A stretch of DNA of 64,000 nucleotides from a virus. The notes below the pieces were generated by a model. It was not told the origin of the DNA. It ran no database searches and saw only the letters and a program-made list of their open reading frames with translations. Both the position numbers and the translations under genes were made by a program. Position 1 is the first letter of the stretch, and the number at the start of each line of letters is the position of its first letter. This document shows, one piece after another, positions 39,089 to 48,667 of this stretch. The stretch is taken from the IMG/VR virus record IMGVR_UViG_3300043449_001484, positions 1-64,000 of that record; one strand, 5' to 3'.

Positions 39089-42000
39089 GACGTTGCTAAT
39101 CCGCCTGTAAAAGTGCTTCTAGCATTAATTCCGGAAACCCAATTCGTAAGCGTTCCTACCTGCACTGGTGATGATCTATTTGTTGTTGTGCCATCACCAA
39201 GTTGTCCTGCGGCGTTTACGCCCCAAGCCCAAATAGTCCCATCATTTCTTAAAGCATAGGATGAAGTGCTTGCCGTAAACACATCAACCCAAGTTGTAAG
39301 AGTTCCTATCTGCACAGGGGAGGATCTATTGGTGGTTGTTCCATCGCCAAGATATCCCCCAGAGTTACTGCCCCAAGCCCAAAGAGTTCCATCAGTTTTT
39401 CTGGCAAGCATAAAATCCGCTTGATTAGATACAGCAATTTTTGACCAGTTGGTCAACGTCCCTACTTGGACTGGGGAAGATCTCGAAACAGTTGAGCCAC
39501 TACCAAGAGCGCCAGAGGTTCCCGCGCCCCAAGTCCACAGCGTCCCGGTTGTTTTGATTGCGCCTGTTTGATTGCCCTTTGATGCGACAGCCCAATCAGT
39601 TAATGTTCCAACTTGAGTTGGCGAAAGTCTTGTGACTGTATCACCAAGGCCAAGAACGCCATTGTTGCCATTGCCCCATGCCCATAAAGAGCCATCAGTC
39701 TTAACTATATCGGTACTCCAATTAGTCAGCGTACCTATTTGAACAGGAGAAGAAACTGATGGTAAATAAATATAAGCAGGAACAACAGCGGTTGTATCGC
39801 TTGGCCCTGTATAACCATATCCCCATGATGCAATAGTGTTGTCTGTTTTTTGGGCTACAACTACGCCATTTGTTACATAACTCCCAGAAATTAATCCAGA
39901 GTATCCTGTACCAATCTGGACTGGCCCTGATTTACTTGAAGTCGTACCATCACCCAAAAATGATCCTAATCCAACAGACCACAATGTATTATCGTTTTTT
40001 ACAAAAAAAGAATTTGAATCAGTATTGAAAGAATATGCCCAGTTATTTAATGTTCCAACCTGAACAGGAGATGAATATGTAACAGTATTACCGAGGCCCA
40101 GTTGACCAACATTGTTTTTCCCCCAAGACCATAACGTACCGTCAGTTTTTACAGCAGAAACAGATCCATTAAAGTTTGTTGAAGAAGATTTCATGTAAGA
40201 CCAGTTGGTCAATGTTCCAACTTGAATTGGAGATGATTTAGCAGTAACTGTTCCATCGCCTAATTGACCTTGAGCATTATCTCCCCATGCCCACAATGTT
40301 CCGTCATTTTTAATGGATAAACTTGAATAGGATGCGGTAAATAATTTACTCCAATTAGTCAAAGTTCCTACTTGCCTAATCAAATAATTACTAGTTACAT
40401 CTCCTTGCCCAAGCTGCCCATATCCGTTATACCCTGCAGACCATAATGACCCATTTGTCCCTCGCAACAAAACATAACCGTCATTATTTGAACCACCATA
40501 AACAGAAGCATCTGCCCAAGTAGAAAGTGTTCCTACTTGAATTGGAACAGGTACTGGAGATGGAACGCCAACACCAAGAACATAATAAGGCGCCGTTCCA
40601 CTACCATTGGTATTGTCCCCACATGTCCAAACTTGGTTACTGGTATTTTTAAAATAACTTCTGGTGTATGGCGTACCTGTTCCCAAAACTTTTATATCCG
40701 TCCAACTCGTAAGAGTCCCTATCTGTACCGGAGAACTTCTGTTTGTTGTATCACCTAAACCTAATTGTCCAACAGAATTATTCCCCCATGACCATATGGT
40801 TCCATCATTTTTTAATGCAACGGAAGTTTCGCCACCAGCGGCAATCTTTGACCATGTAGTCAATGTCCCAATTTGGACTGGAGAAGAATAATTTGTTGCA
40901 TTATTTGTTCCTAACTGACCGCTGGGGTTGTACCCCCATGCCCACAATGTGTTGTCATTTTTAAGAGAAATCATGTAATTATTTCCAACACAAATACTTG
41001 ACCAGTTAGTCAAAGTTCCAATTTGTATTGGAGATGATTTATCTACAGTTGTTCCATCGCCAAGCTGCCCAAAAGTGTTAGCGCCCCAAGACCATAATGT
41101 TCCATCTGTTTTAATGGCACCAACAGAATAATTTGCTTCAGAAACACTTAACCAATTAGTTAGCGTACCAATTTGTGTAAGAGATGATTTATTAATGGTT
41201 GTGCCATCACCTATCTGACCAGCATTATTTGCTCCAGCGGCGTAAAGCTCTCCTGTTGTATTAATAAAATAGTTTGTTATAAAACCAGTAGAAGCTTTAG
41301 ACCAGTTACTTAAAGTTCCAATCTGAATCGGAGAAGAATAAGTAGTAAGGTTGCCTACCCCAAGCTCTCCATAATTTTGCGTGCCCCATCCCCATAAAGT
41401 TCCATTTGATTTAATCCCAAGAGAAGTTGCGCTTCCATCGGATATAGAAGACCAAATATTTGTGTCAATTACTTGAGGGCCAGAAGAACTAGTAACAGTT
41501 CCATTTCCTATTTGGGAATTAGAATTATTCCCCCATCCAACAAGGTACCCTTCTTGAGTAAGAGAATGAGTTACATATCTTGAAGATCCACTATTTCCTA
41601 ATGTCCCATAAGATAAGGCAATTTGTACAGGGGATGAAAATGCGGCTGTATTTGCAAGATTAGTGGCTGATGGCCCATGCACATATCCAGCTCTGTCCCC
41701 CCATGCCCACAACGTACCATCTGTTTTGATTGCAAGAGAGTAATTATTGCCAGAATAAACCTTAGACCAGTTAGTCTGAGTTCCTATTTGGATGGGAGAA
41801 GATCTCCATAGCGTTGTGCCATCCCCTAACTGATAAGAATTATTATTTCCTGCGGCGTACAAAGCACCGCTTTTAATATAAAGACCGCCAGTGCCATAAC
41901 TTACGTCTGAGTATTGGCTGTCCGTAAATTGAGTTGGGAAGGTAAGTGATTGATTAGCAGTACCCCACGTGCTATTACCAAGCTCGCCATTTGTATTGCT

Positions 42001-43461
42001 ACCCCAACTCCACAATGAGTTGTTGATTTTTATCGCACTAGCGGTAGAATTACCCCCGTTGTAAACTGATTTCCAATTAGTTAGCGTTCCAATTTGAGTT
42101 GGCAAAGAGCGGTCAAGTGTTGTTCCATCACCTACTTGCCCTACGTTATTACCCCCCCATCCCCACAAAGATCCATTCTGGGCGACCGCTACCATAGCCG
42201 TAGATAGTCCTGCTACAGAAGCATATTTGCGTGTACCAAGATCCACTACTTGCGGGGTTGAGAAGTTTGCTGCGCCTAACTGGCCTGATGCATTTCCAGC
42301 GTTTCCTCCGTTCCAGTTATACCCATCGGTAGTTGCAAATAATGAGGCATTAACACCCATCGCAATAAAGGTGCAATCACTTCTGGCTCCAATTTGGATT
42401 GGGCTACTGTAGCTCGCTGTGGTTTGAACACCAAACTGACCTGCGTTATTTACACCCCAAGCCCAAATAGTCCCATCAGATTTTTTTGCCGCTGCTGAAG
42501 ATGTTTTAAGCGAAATATCATTCCATGTTGTTAGGGTACCAATCTGCACAGGAGAAGACTTGTTTACCGTAGACCCATCACCAACTTGCCCGGATGTGTT
42601 TAATCCCCATGCCCACAAAGTGCCGTCTGTTTTTAAGGCAACAAAAACGTTAGTCCCCGCAGCAACTTTGCTCCAGTTACTTAACGTGCCAACCTGAACT
42701 GGCGAACTTCTTGAGGTAGTTGCGCCTGAACCTAATTGACCATCATTGCCTTGCCCCCATGTCCATAGGGTGCCGTCATTTTTAACGGCAGCGCATGAAA
42801 GAAGACCTGCTACAGCGTAAGTCCAAGTAGTTAGTGTCCCAATTTGAATAGGGGATGATTTACTAATTGTCGTGCCATCCCCCAATTGACCATTACCATT
42901 ACCGCCCCAAGACCATAGCGTTCCATCCGTTTTAATAGCAACAGAAGTGGATGCTTGACCCCCCACAAGGCTCCAGTTAGTTAATGTGCCAACTTGAACG
43001 GGGCTGCTGTAGGTAGTTAGATTACTGGTGCCAAGAACGCCAGAAGGGTTGTTGCCCCACCCCCATAAAGAGCCATCTGTTTTGATTGCTTGGGCATAAT
43101 TAAGCCCAACATTAATTTGACTCCAGTCAGTCAAAGTCCCAACTTGAACGGGTGAATTTCTTGCGGTAGTGGTTCCGTCTCCAAGCGTTCCAGTGCCGCC
43201 CGGCCCCCATGCCCACAACTGACCCGTTGCAGTAATAGCTAGGGTATGGTTTGCACAACCACCAGTCACAAACGTCTTCTTAAGCGCAACAGCAACAGGC
43301 GAGCTACGACCAACAGTAGCCGTAACAAGGCCAATCCCTAAACGACCGTTAGTATTAGCCCCCCATGAATACAAATAATTGCCGACTAATCCTGCTGCTC
43401 CAGATATAAACTGACCCCACGCCCGTGAGGTCATCGCAGCCAAACGTGATGCGATAGGCAT
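39085..43461 (-). CDS. Giant RCC1-repeat protein (28 repeats, 1458 aa), probable fibre/receptor-binding protein
   Basis: After about 30 residues the protein is 28 tandem RCC1-type repeats of about 50 residues, each with a TLWAWG-like strand, a GQLGDGTT-like loop, SSPVQIGTLTNW and an A/S-IKTDG end. Twenty-eight is four times seven, so four seven-bladed beta-propellers are likely. Repeats 8, 12, 19 and 24 are the most divergent. I count these repeats by reading the protein. It sits between glycosyltransferase and fibre genes. A receptor-binding role is inferred from location. Confidence 0.8.
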   Translation of the reverse strand: MPIASRLAAMTSRAWGQFISGAAGLVGNYLYSWGANTNGRLGIGLVTATVGRSSPVAVALKKTFVTGGCANHTLAITATGQLWAWGPGGTGTLGDGTTTARNSPVQVGTLTDWSQINVGLNYAQAIKTDGSLWGWGNNPSGVLGTSNLTTYSSPVQVGTLTNWSLVGGQASTSVAIKTDGTLWSWGGNGNGQLGDGTTISKSSPIQIGTLTTWTYAVAGLLSCAAVKNDGTLWTWGQGNDGQLGSGATTSRSSPVQVGTLSNWSKVAAGTNVFVALKTDGTLWAWGLNTSGQVGDGSTVNKSSPVQIGTLTTWNDISLKTSSAAAKKSDGTIWAWGVNNAGQFGVQTTASYSSPIQIGARSDCTFIAMGVNASLFATTDGYNWNGGNAGNASGQLGAANFSTPQVVDLGTRKYASVAGLSTAMVAVAQNGSLWGWGGNNVGQVGDGTTLDRSLPTQIGTLTNWKSVYNGGNSTASAIKINNSLWSWGSNTNGELGNSTWGTANQSLTFPTQFTDSQYSDVSYGTGGLYIKSGALYAAGNNNSYQLGDGTTLWRSSPIQIGTQTNWSKVYSGNNYSLAIKTDGTLWAWGDRAGYVHGPSATNLANTAAFSSPVQIALSYGTLGNSGSSRYVTHSLTQEGYLVGWGNNSNSQIGNGTVTSSSGPQVIDTNIWSSISDGSATSLGIKSNGTLWGWGTQNYGELGVGNLTTYSSPIQIGTLSNWSKASTGFITNYFINTTGELYAAGANNAGQIGDGTTINKSSLTQIGTLTNWLSVSEANYSVGAIKTDGTLWSWGANTFGQLGDGTTVDKSSPIQIGTLTNWSSICVGNNYMISLKNDNTLWAWGYNPSGQLGTNNATNYSSPVQIGTLTTWSKIAAGGETSVALKNDGTIWSWGNNSVGQLGLGDTTNRSSPVQIGTLTSWTDIKVLGTGTPYTRSYFKNTSNQVWTCGDNTNGSGTAPYYVLGVGVPSPVPVPIQVGTLSTWADASVYGGSNNDGYVLLRGTNGSLWSAGYNGYGQLGQGDVTSNYLIRQVGTLTNWSKLFTASYSSLSIKNDGTLWAWGDNAQGQLGDGTVTAKSSPIQVGTLTNWSYMKSSSTNFNGSVSAVKTDGTLWSWGKNNVGQLGLGNTVTYSSPVQVGTLNNWAYSFNTDSNSFFVKNDNTLWSVGLGSFLGDGTTSSKSGPVQIGTGYSGLISGSYVTNGVVVAQKTDNTIASWGYGYTGPSDTTAVVPAYIYLPSVSSPVQIGTLTNWSTDIVKTDGSLWAWGNGNNGVLGLGDTVTRLSPTQVGTLTDWAVASKGNQTGAIKTTGTLWTWGAGTSGALGSGSTVSRSSPVQVGTLTNWSKIAVSNQADFMLARKTDGTLWAWGSNSGGYLGDGTTTNRSSPVQIGTLTTWVDVFTASTSSYALRNDGTIWAWGVNAAGQLGDGTTTNRSSPVQVGTLTNWVSGINARSTFTGGLATS

Positions 43462-43471
43462 TTGCTACCCC

Positions 43472-44860
43472 TTATGCAAACTGAGTCTGAGATGCAAAGA
43501 CAGTGAATGTCGCAGCGCCCGTCTTGACGATGGTGTACACATAAGCGTCAATACTGCTGGCGTTACCTGAGCTTGGTGCTGCACCACCCTGCCACTTGGG
43601 CGTTATGGCATTACCATCTACTTGAACCGCGTTGTTGTAATACGGCGTTGCGCCCTGTGTAACCAAGAAAGCCACAGTAATACTTTCGCCTGTTGCCATT
43701 GCAGTATCCAAGGAGGTGCCGCCGCTTGCGCGGAAGTTCACCGTCCAGTTGGCTGCTGCATTACTGGTGTAATACAGAACAGACTGTGTGGTTGCATCAT
43801 AGTTAATCGTACCTGTTGCTGCCGTGGCGGATACTGTTACAGCCTCCAGCGCGTTTACAAACTTGGATGCAAGGACGCTCGTCGAGCCGGAGAACGTCTG
43901 CTTTGCAGTGAATGTGGTTGAAATAGCCGCAGCTGCAAAGCTCGAAAAGGAAAGATTGCCCGAGCCATCCGTAGAAATACCCTGACCAGACGATCCGTCC
44001 GTTGCAGGCAAAACATACGTCAGGTTTGAGGCCACCGATGCCGGAGCTTTTAACCCAATGTAATTAGTGCCATTGTCCGTATCTTCATACAAACGCAAAT
44101 CAGCTGCCGAAGACGAAGTTCCGGAGACATTTATCGTCCCAGTAAACGTCGGCGCTCCAGCATCATCCAAAGTCGCGCCCGTCGAGTTCTGGAGCAACTT
44201 GCCCGTGGTTAGATCAAACCGGGCAAACGCATTGTCGGTAGACGACGCCGGTCCAACAACGTCACCTCCCAAACCTGTCGCATTAATCGTAATCGACCCA
44301 GAGCCATTTGTGATTGTGACCCCGGTTCCCGCCGTAAGCGTCGCCTTCGTTAAGGTGTTACCAGTGCTGTTGCCAATCAAAAGCTGACCATCGGTGTACG
44401 TAGTTTGACCCGTACCTCCGGATGGAACAGGTAACGCCGACCCAAGCGTTAAAGAAGTGGCGTGATTAGTTACATCAACAACATTCGTCGCGTTGTTGAA
44501 AACGATCATCGTCTTACCCGCAGGCACCGCAATACCCGTTCCTGTCGAGTTCTTGACAGTAACGGTATCCGCAAGGCCGTTATTGACGATGTACTGTTTC
44601 TCAATCGCAGGAACAATCAGGTTCCTAGCGCCACCAGACGTCCCCGTCAGATTCAGACGCAAAGCCCGCGCATTCTGCGCAGCATTCGTATCCGTCAGTG
44701 TCAGCGTTACGTCTCCGCTGGAAAACGAAACGTCCGCCGAACCTGTAATGGCCTGCTCAATAGCAGTACCAAGATTGGTGTTTGTAGTTGAACCCCACGT
44801 ACCTGATTGCTCGCCCGTAGCAATGAGTTCTATCTTGAGATCGCTATATGTACTTGCCAT
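43472..44860 (-). CDS. Tail fibre protein (462 aa)
   Basis: A 462-residue protein with the N-terminal MASTYSDLKIELIATGEQSG, TWGSTTNTNLGTAIEQAITG start that marks a large group of phage tail fibres, then Gly/Thr/Ser-rich beta repeats (GSALPVPSGGTGQTTYTDGQ, LLIGNSTGNTLTKATLTAGTG). The C-terminus is a beta domain (YYNNAVQVDGNAITPKWQGG). It probably attaches to the tail and carries the receptor-binding RCC1 protein next to it. Confidence 0.75.
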   Translation of the reverse strand: MASTYSDLKIELIATGEQSGTWGSTTNTNLGTAIEQAITGSADVSFSSGDVTLTLTDTNAAQNARALRLNLTGTSGGARNLIVPAIEKQYIVNNGLADTVTVKNSTGTGIAVPAGKTMIVFNNATNVVDVTNHATSLTLGSALPVPSGGTGQTTYTDGQLLIGNSTGNTLTKATLTAGTGVTITNGSGSITINATGLGGDVVGPASSTDNAFARFDLTTGKLLQNSTGATLDDAGAPTFTGTINVSGTSSSAADLRLYEDTDNGTNYIGLKAPASVASNLTYVLPATDGSSGQGISTDGSGNLSFSSFAAAAISTTFTAKQTFSGSTSVLASKFVNALEAVTVSATAATGTINYDATTQSVLYYTSNAAANWTVNFRASGGTSLDTAMATGESITVAFLVTQGATPYYNNAVQVDGNAITPKWQGGAAPSSGNASSIDAYVYTIVKTGAATFTVFASQTQFA

Positions 44861-44872
44861 TTTTTACCCCTA

Positions 44873-45637
44873 TCAAGCCGCATCCACTTCTACCCAAGTG
44901 ACACTTTGCGAGTCATCCACCACGGACCAGCTACTTGCTTGGGCATCGTTGACCGCCACCCAGTTAATGGTCTGTGAATCATCCACGATAGTCCACCCCC
45001 CTATCGTAACCGACCCTACTGCCCCCGTGCCAACTACCCCAGTGACTATCTTACTATCGTCTATCTCGACCGAAACGGTGCCTAATATTGCAGTCGCAGA
45101 CACCCCGGAAACCGTAATCGTCTCATTTGTCGACGCAACAACTGTTCCAACTGCCCCCGTCCCGACCACACCAGAAACGGTGATCGTGGTGTCAATGACA
45201 AACGAAACAACACCTATCTGCCCTGTCCCGACTACACCAGTAGGCTGGTAATCCGTGTCAATCTGGAAGGTAACCGTACCTACATCACCGGTTCCTGAAA
45301 CACTGTCTGACGTAACCCGAATTAAAGGAACGACGTCTGAAACAAACCCGCTTCCTTCTACTCCAGTCAGGGTTACTGAACTGAAAATATAAACAGAAAC
45401 GGCACCTATACTGCCAGTGCCGTTAACGCCATTCGGAACAACGATGTCGTCAACGACGACTTGGAAACCACCAACTAAACCAGTCCCATCAACTCCTGTT
45501 GGTACAACCGAAACGACAACGCCGACCGTGCCAACTGCACCAGTGCCAGAAACACCAGTTACAGAAAGCTCTTCAAGATCAAGGCCCCAAGAGCCCCTGC
45601 TCCAAGGACCTGAACCCCATCCGACGTAGTCCGCCAC
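44873..45637 (-). CDS. Repeat-rich fibre-like protein (254 aa)
   Basis: Nine repeats of about 22 residues with core V-x-G-V-x-G-T-G-x-V-G-x-V, then three VDDSQ-x-W-type repeats at the C-terminus. Strict beta repeats suggest a fibrous trimer. The N-terminal MADYVGWGSGPWSRGSWG is distinct. No function beyond probable virion fibre. Confidence 0.6.
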   Translation of the reverse strand: MADYVGWGSGPWSRGSWGLDLEELSVTGVSGTGAVGTVGVVVSVVPTGVDGTGLVGGFQVVVDDIVVPNGVNGTGSIGAVSVYIFSSVTLTGVEGSGFVSDVVPLIRVTSDSVSGTGDVGTVTFQIDTDYQPTGVVGTGQIGVVSFVIDTTITVSGVVGTGAVGTVVASTNETITVSGVSATAILGTVSVEIDDSKIVTGVVGTGAVGSVTIGGWTIVDDSQTINWVAVNDAQASSWSVVDDSQSVTWVEVDAA

Positions 45638-45649
45638 ATTGTTTTCCTA

Positions 45650-46111
45650 TCAAGCAATGCGAATAATCGCTGTTGCAGCTGCAGCAGCGGGAAACTGAAT
45701 CTGAAAATCGCCAGAACTCACCTGCTGGTCCCCGCCAAAGCTCAACACCGCACACGCGGGATTGCCTGAAGCCGTGTCGTTGTAAATAATTGCACCAGAC
45801 GTAGTAAACGTCGCTGCAGACCACGTCGTGTTGTCGAAGTCACACACCGCCGTGGTGCCGTCCGCTACAGGCGTAACCGATGTCAGCGTATTGCCGCCAG
45901 TCGTATATCCGTTTCCATTAACCAGCTCATCAGAGTTGCTGGTCAGGTTGTCGTAACTTGTCGTAGCAGCGCCATACGTACCAGTGACAGACGCGGTAGC
46001 CTTACCCAAGGCAATCTTAAACGTGTCGCCGGTAGACGCAGTAAAGTTATGCACAGCCTTCAGGATCTCTACCTTGAAAGACGTCGGCATTGCTGTAGTA
46101 AATCCCGCCAT
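45650..46111 (-). CDS. Conserved structural protein (153 aa)
   Basis: A 153-residue protein beginning MAGFTTAMPTSFKVEILKAV and rich in Thr, Ala and Ser beta segments, ending FQIQFPAAAAATAIIRI. This family is common next to fibre genes in phages of this type and is likely virion-associated. Function unknown. Confidence 0.6.
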   Translation of the reverse strand: MAGFTTAMPTSFKVEILKAVHNFTASTGDTFKIALGKATASVTGTYGAATTSYDNLTSNSDELVNGNGYTTGGNTLTSVTPVADGTTAVCDFDNTTWSAATFTTSGAIIYNDTASGNPACAVLSFGGDQQVSSGDFQIQFPAAAAATAIIRIA

Positions 46112-46112
46112 G

Positions 46113-46400
46113 TCAATTCTCCAAAAGTTTTATCAGTTCCGGATGCCCCGCTTCACGCAAACGATTGGCGAGGGTCGTATTATGCGAAGCCACGGCTTGA
46201 CGCATGTATCGTATAAGCACTGCACGAATCTGGGTGCGGAAAGCCTCTGCCTGATCACGAATGACCGGATGTGAACCTTCCCCAATGTAAACAATCTTTT
46301 CCAACGCCATCTCAGCCACTTCCTCCGGCGTAAACCCCCGCCCAGAGACAGAAACGGCCTTGACTTCACCTAATAAAACGCCTCCACTCGCACTAATCAT
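46113..46400 (-). CDS. Conserved hypothetical protein (95 aa)
   Basis: A 95-residue helical protein (GFTPEEVAEMALEKIVYIGE, AVLIRYMRQAVASHNTTLAN). It overlaps the upstream connector gene by ATGA. It is small, conserved-looking and in the structural block. Function unknown. Confidence 0.55.
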   Translation of the reverse strand: MISASGGVLLGEVKAVSVSGRGFTPEEVAEMALEKIVYIGEGSHPVIRDQAEAFRTQIRAVLIRYMRQAVASHNTTLANRLREAGHPELIKLLEN

Positions 46401-47056
46401 GGTCCGGGTGACTCCGACTTAACCTTCAAACGAATCATGCCGTCTCTGTACTCATCGCGACGACGGCGACCTTGCTGCTCAATGCCCAGACCCTGCAGCG
46501 CCTGTTTGTAGCTATTCTCGAAGTACCCCAGCATCTCCCCCGGACCCTTGGTATAGCTGTAGGCCTGAATCAGGCACGCATATAAAAGGGCCTCAGGAGC
46601 GTTGATGCTTACCCAAGTAGTCGTATTGGTAGAAGACAACTGTGCCGGTCGGTAAATGTAACCAAGCTCAACCGGGAAGTTTGAATTAGGCGTAGGCGCC
46701 ACATAAAAAGTGTTCTGGTCCCACACCGAGTAATACTTCGGAGTCCCAACATCACTGCCGTCCGCCCAGTATTCTTTCATGAACGACGTGTCGCGGAAGC
46801 TCAGGAAAATCTGATCCCCGGAGGCGTTCGTTATCATGATGTACCGATGCGTCAGCAAGTCGGTAGGTGCCGTCAAAAACTTATTACCGGAAGTCATGGT
46901 GCCGGTAACCTCTTTTTTGAAGACATCCAAATCAATATCCCTGAGGATACGATTCTCAGCCATGGTGATGAACGTATTGATCACCGAGCTCGTGAAGACA
47001 TTGCTTCCGACCTCAGTGTAATTACGTATGTTAGTAACCAGTTCGTCGTAGGTCAT
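46397..47056 (-). CDS. Head-tail adaptor protein (SU10-like)
   Basis: A 219-residue protein with MTYDELVTNIRNYTEVGSNV, FLTAPTDLLTHRYIMITNA, and FYVAPTPNSNFPVELGYIY followed by EALLYACLIQAYSYTKGPGE. I recognise it as the adaptor type of SU10-like phages that joins portal to tail. The assignment is from memory of the pattern. Confidence 0.65.
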   Translation of the reverse strand: MTYDELVTNIRNYTEVGSNVFTSSVINTFITMAENRILRDIDLDVFKKEVTGTMTSGNKFLTAPTDLLTHRYIMITNASGDQIFLSFRDTSFMKEYWADGSDVGTPKYYSVWDQNTFYVAPTPNSNFPVELGYIYRPAQLSSTNTTTWVSINAPEALLYACLIQAYSYTKGPGEMLGYFENSYKQALQGLGIEQQGRRRRDEYRDGMIRLKVKSESPGP

Positions 47057-47058
47057 GG

Positions 47059-47418
47059 CTAAGTTATGACAATCGTTACATTCCCCACTGCCCCATATCC
47101 AATAGGTGGCGCCTGCAAAGGATACGGTCGCATATCAGTAATATTTTGCGCCGCATATGCACTGCCCCTACTCTGGAACGCTGAATCAGCAGGCATCCCA
47201 ACAAACACCGTCGTGGGCTCCACCCGGTCAGGCCTCGGATCTTGCAGTGCTATTGCGTCACCTTTGTAACGCAACGGATCTAACTGCGGCTCCTTCGGCT
47301 CGTAATCGTCCGGACAAACCTTAAACCCACGCCAGTTCTTCTTTAATACGTTGTACGGATAACGCTGACCACAGTAGTCGCATAATCCAAACGAAAACTT
47401 TCCGGTAGCAAACGCCAC
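47059..47418 (-). CDS. Zinc-ribbon structural-region protein (119 aa)
   Basis: A 119-residue protein with CDYCGQRYPYNVLKKNWRG, a CxxC then VCPDDYEPK, probably a zinc ribbon. The C-terminus is Pro-rich. Similar genes accompany connector genes in related phages; it may be a virion or assembly factor. Confidence 0.6.
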   Translation of the reverse strand: MAFATGKFSFGLCDYCGQRYPYNVLKKNWRGFKVCPDDYEPKEPQLDPLRYKGDAIALQDPRPDRVEPTTVFVGMPADSAFQSRGSAYAAQNITDMRPYPLQAPPIGYGAVGNVTIVIT

Positions 47419-47419
47419 A

Positions 47420-48085
47420 CTATGCTCCTAACTCCGGAACAAAATAGGCACTTGCAATGTCCCGATCCTCTGCAGCCGCACGGGCAAACTCCTCCTCATA
47501 CAGCTGTTTCATCATCACCGTACGCTCCGGTGCATACTTTAACGACAAGTAATACGACAGTCCTGCCGCTAAACAAGGCAAAAACCGGAAGTTGACGTCC
47601 GCCGTGTTTGTATACCCTCCCGCATCCTGAATCCTGCGAATACGGTAATACCGCAACTGATAAGGCTGGTTGGGCGTAGGGTACAGAAACACCTTCGGAA
47701 CATTCGTACGCTGAACGTAATACTGCGCAGGCTGCGCCTGCGTGGTCTTGTCCGGTATGTTCAAATACTCAGCGCGACTGATGCGCTCAATAATGATGTC
47801 CGTGGCCGGACTTTGCCCTGTCAAACGTATAACAGCGGACAGAACATTGACCGTATCTGTAGGCAGGGAGATTTCAGTATCCCCCTGCACCAGATTGTAA
47901 GTAGCTAAATCAATAGTCCACAGGTTCAACCCACGATTCGCCCAATCCAAAAACATCAGATTCAAAGAACGACGGGCCGTAGAAAGCTGTTTGCCGTTGG
48001 TCATTTGCATGCCCAACCGCTCAAACGCCTCCTCAACCAGTTCTTCGATCTGGAGGTCGAATACCGTTGTACCTGAGGTAGCCAT
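47420..48085 (-). CDS. Head-tail connector / packaged-DNA stabilisation protein (221 aa)
   Basis: A 221-residue protein with FDLQIEELVEEAFERLGMQM, RRSLNLMFLDWANRGLNLW, LPTDTVNVLSAVIRLTG and PYQLRYYRIRRIQDAGGYTN followed by LAAGLSYYLSLKYAPER. This is a pattern of P22 gp4-like connector proteins that seal the portal. It fits between portal and adaptor functions. Confidence 0.65.
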   Translation of the reverse strand: MATSGTTVFDLQIEELVEEAFERLGMQMTNGKQLSTARRSLNLMFLDWANRGLNLWTIDLATYNLVQGDTEISLPTDTVNVLSAVIRLTGQSPATDIIIERISRAEYLNIPDKTTQAQPAQYYVQRTNVPKVFLYPTPNQPYQLRYYRIRRIQDAGGYTNTADVNFRFLPCLAAGLSYYLSLKYAPERTVMMKQLYEEEFARAAAEDRDIASAYFVPELGA

Positions 48086-48298
48086 TTAGCACATACCGCC
48101 TTTTTTGTAGCCCTTGACCATGCCACCGCCCATCATCTTCTTGCCCATAGCCATCTTCTTATGCTGATTAACGGCACCGCCGTTTTTCATCATCACAGGG
48201 CCAGTTTTGTTGCTTGTCTTTGACAGCATCTTGTTGCGAGGACCACTCTCTACGCAACCGCCGCCTTTGGTAGCAGCACCCATTCCACGTCCAGCCAT
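48086..48298 (-). CDS. Small basic Met/Gly/Lys-rich protein (70 aa)
   Basis: A 70-residue basic protein with MMKNGGAVNQHKKMAMGKKM and a GYKKGGMC end. It carries the recurrent K-N-G-G motif. AAGGA precedes the ATG; a GTG two codons earlier is possible. Likely a minor virion component that binds DNA. Confidence 0.55.
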   Translation of the reverse strand: MAGRGMGAATKGGGCVESGPRNKMLSKTSNKTGPVMMKNGGAVNQHKKMAMGKKMMGGGMVKGYKKGGMC

Positions 48299-48300
48299 GA

Positions 48301-48498
48301 TCACATTCCTTTCTTAGCTTTACCGCCCTTTTTCATGCCCATGGCCATCAAGCCGCCATAACCCGTTTTACCGCTTTTCATTGCACGACCCTTAGCATCC
48401 GAGCCCTTTTTCTTCATTGCACGACCTGCCATATCTGAGTTCTTCATCAAAGAACCATCAGGCATCTTATGCATACCCTTGGGAATAGACTTCTTCAT
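48301..48498 (-). CDS. Small basic protein (65 aa)
   Basis: A 65-residue Lys/Met/Gly-rich protein (KKSIPKGMHKMPDGSLMKNS, MGMKKGGKAKKGM). It overlaps the upstream gene by ATGA. Together with the neighbours at 48086, 48495 and 48915 it forms a cluster of tiny basic proteins. Confidence 0.55.
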   Translation of the reverse strand: MKKSIPKGMHKMPDGSLMKNSDMAGRAMKKKGSDAKGRAMKSGKTGYGGLMAMGMKKGGKAKKGM

Positions 48499-48665
48499 TT
48501 CTTAGCCTTTCTTTTTGGTGGTTTAGCCGTTTTGGCCGATTCGATAAACGCCTGTGTCGTAGGCGCGCCTTTGGTTCCCGGCTTACGCATTTTCTCGCCC
48601 GAACCCGCTGCGATACGTTTGCGTTTAGCCAAAATATTTGCGTAAAGACCCGGCTTGGTTGCCAT
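48495..48665 (-). CDS. Conserved small phage protein (MATKPGLYANI type, 56 aa)
   Basis: A 56-residue basic protein beginning MATKPGLYANILAKRKRIAA followed by GSGEKMRKPGTKGAPTT. This short protein is one I recognise from many phages next to head genes. Its end overlaps the next gene by ATGA. Function unknown. Confidence 0.7.
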   Translation of the reverse strand: MATKPGLYANILAKRKRIAAGSGEKMRKPGTKGAPTTQAFIESAKTAKPPKRKAKK

Positions 48666-48667
48666 AC

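Noticed and set aside
40537-42412. Plus-strand open frames within the RCC1 gene
   Set aside because: Shadow frames of repetitive coding sequence with no ribosome sites.
39085-43461. Tandem repeats suggestive of a CRISPR array
   Set aside because: Repeats are about 150 bases, imperfect and in frame, so they encode RCC1 repeats.
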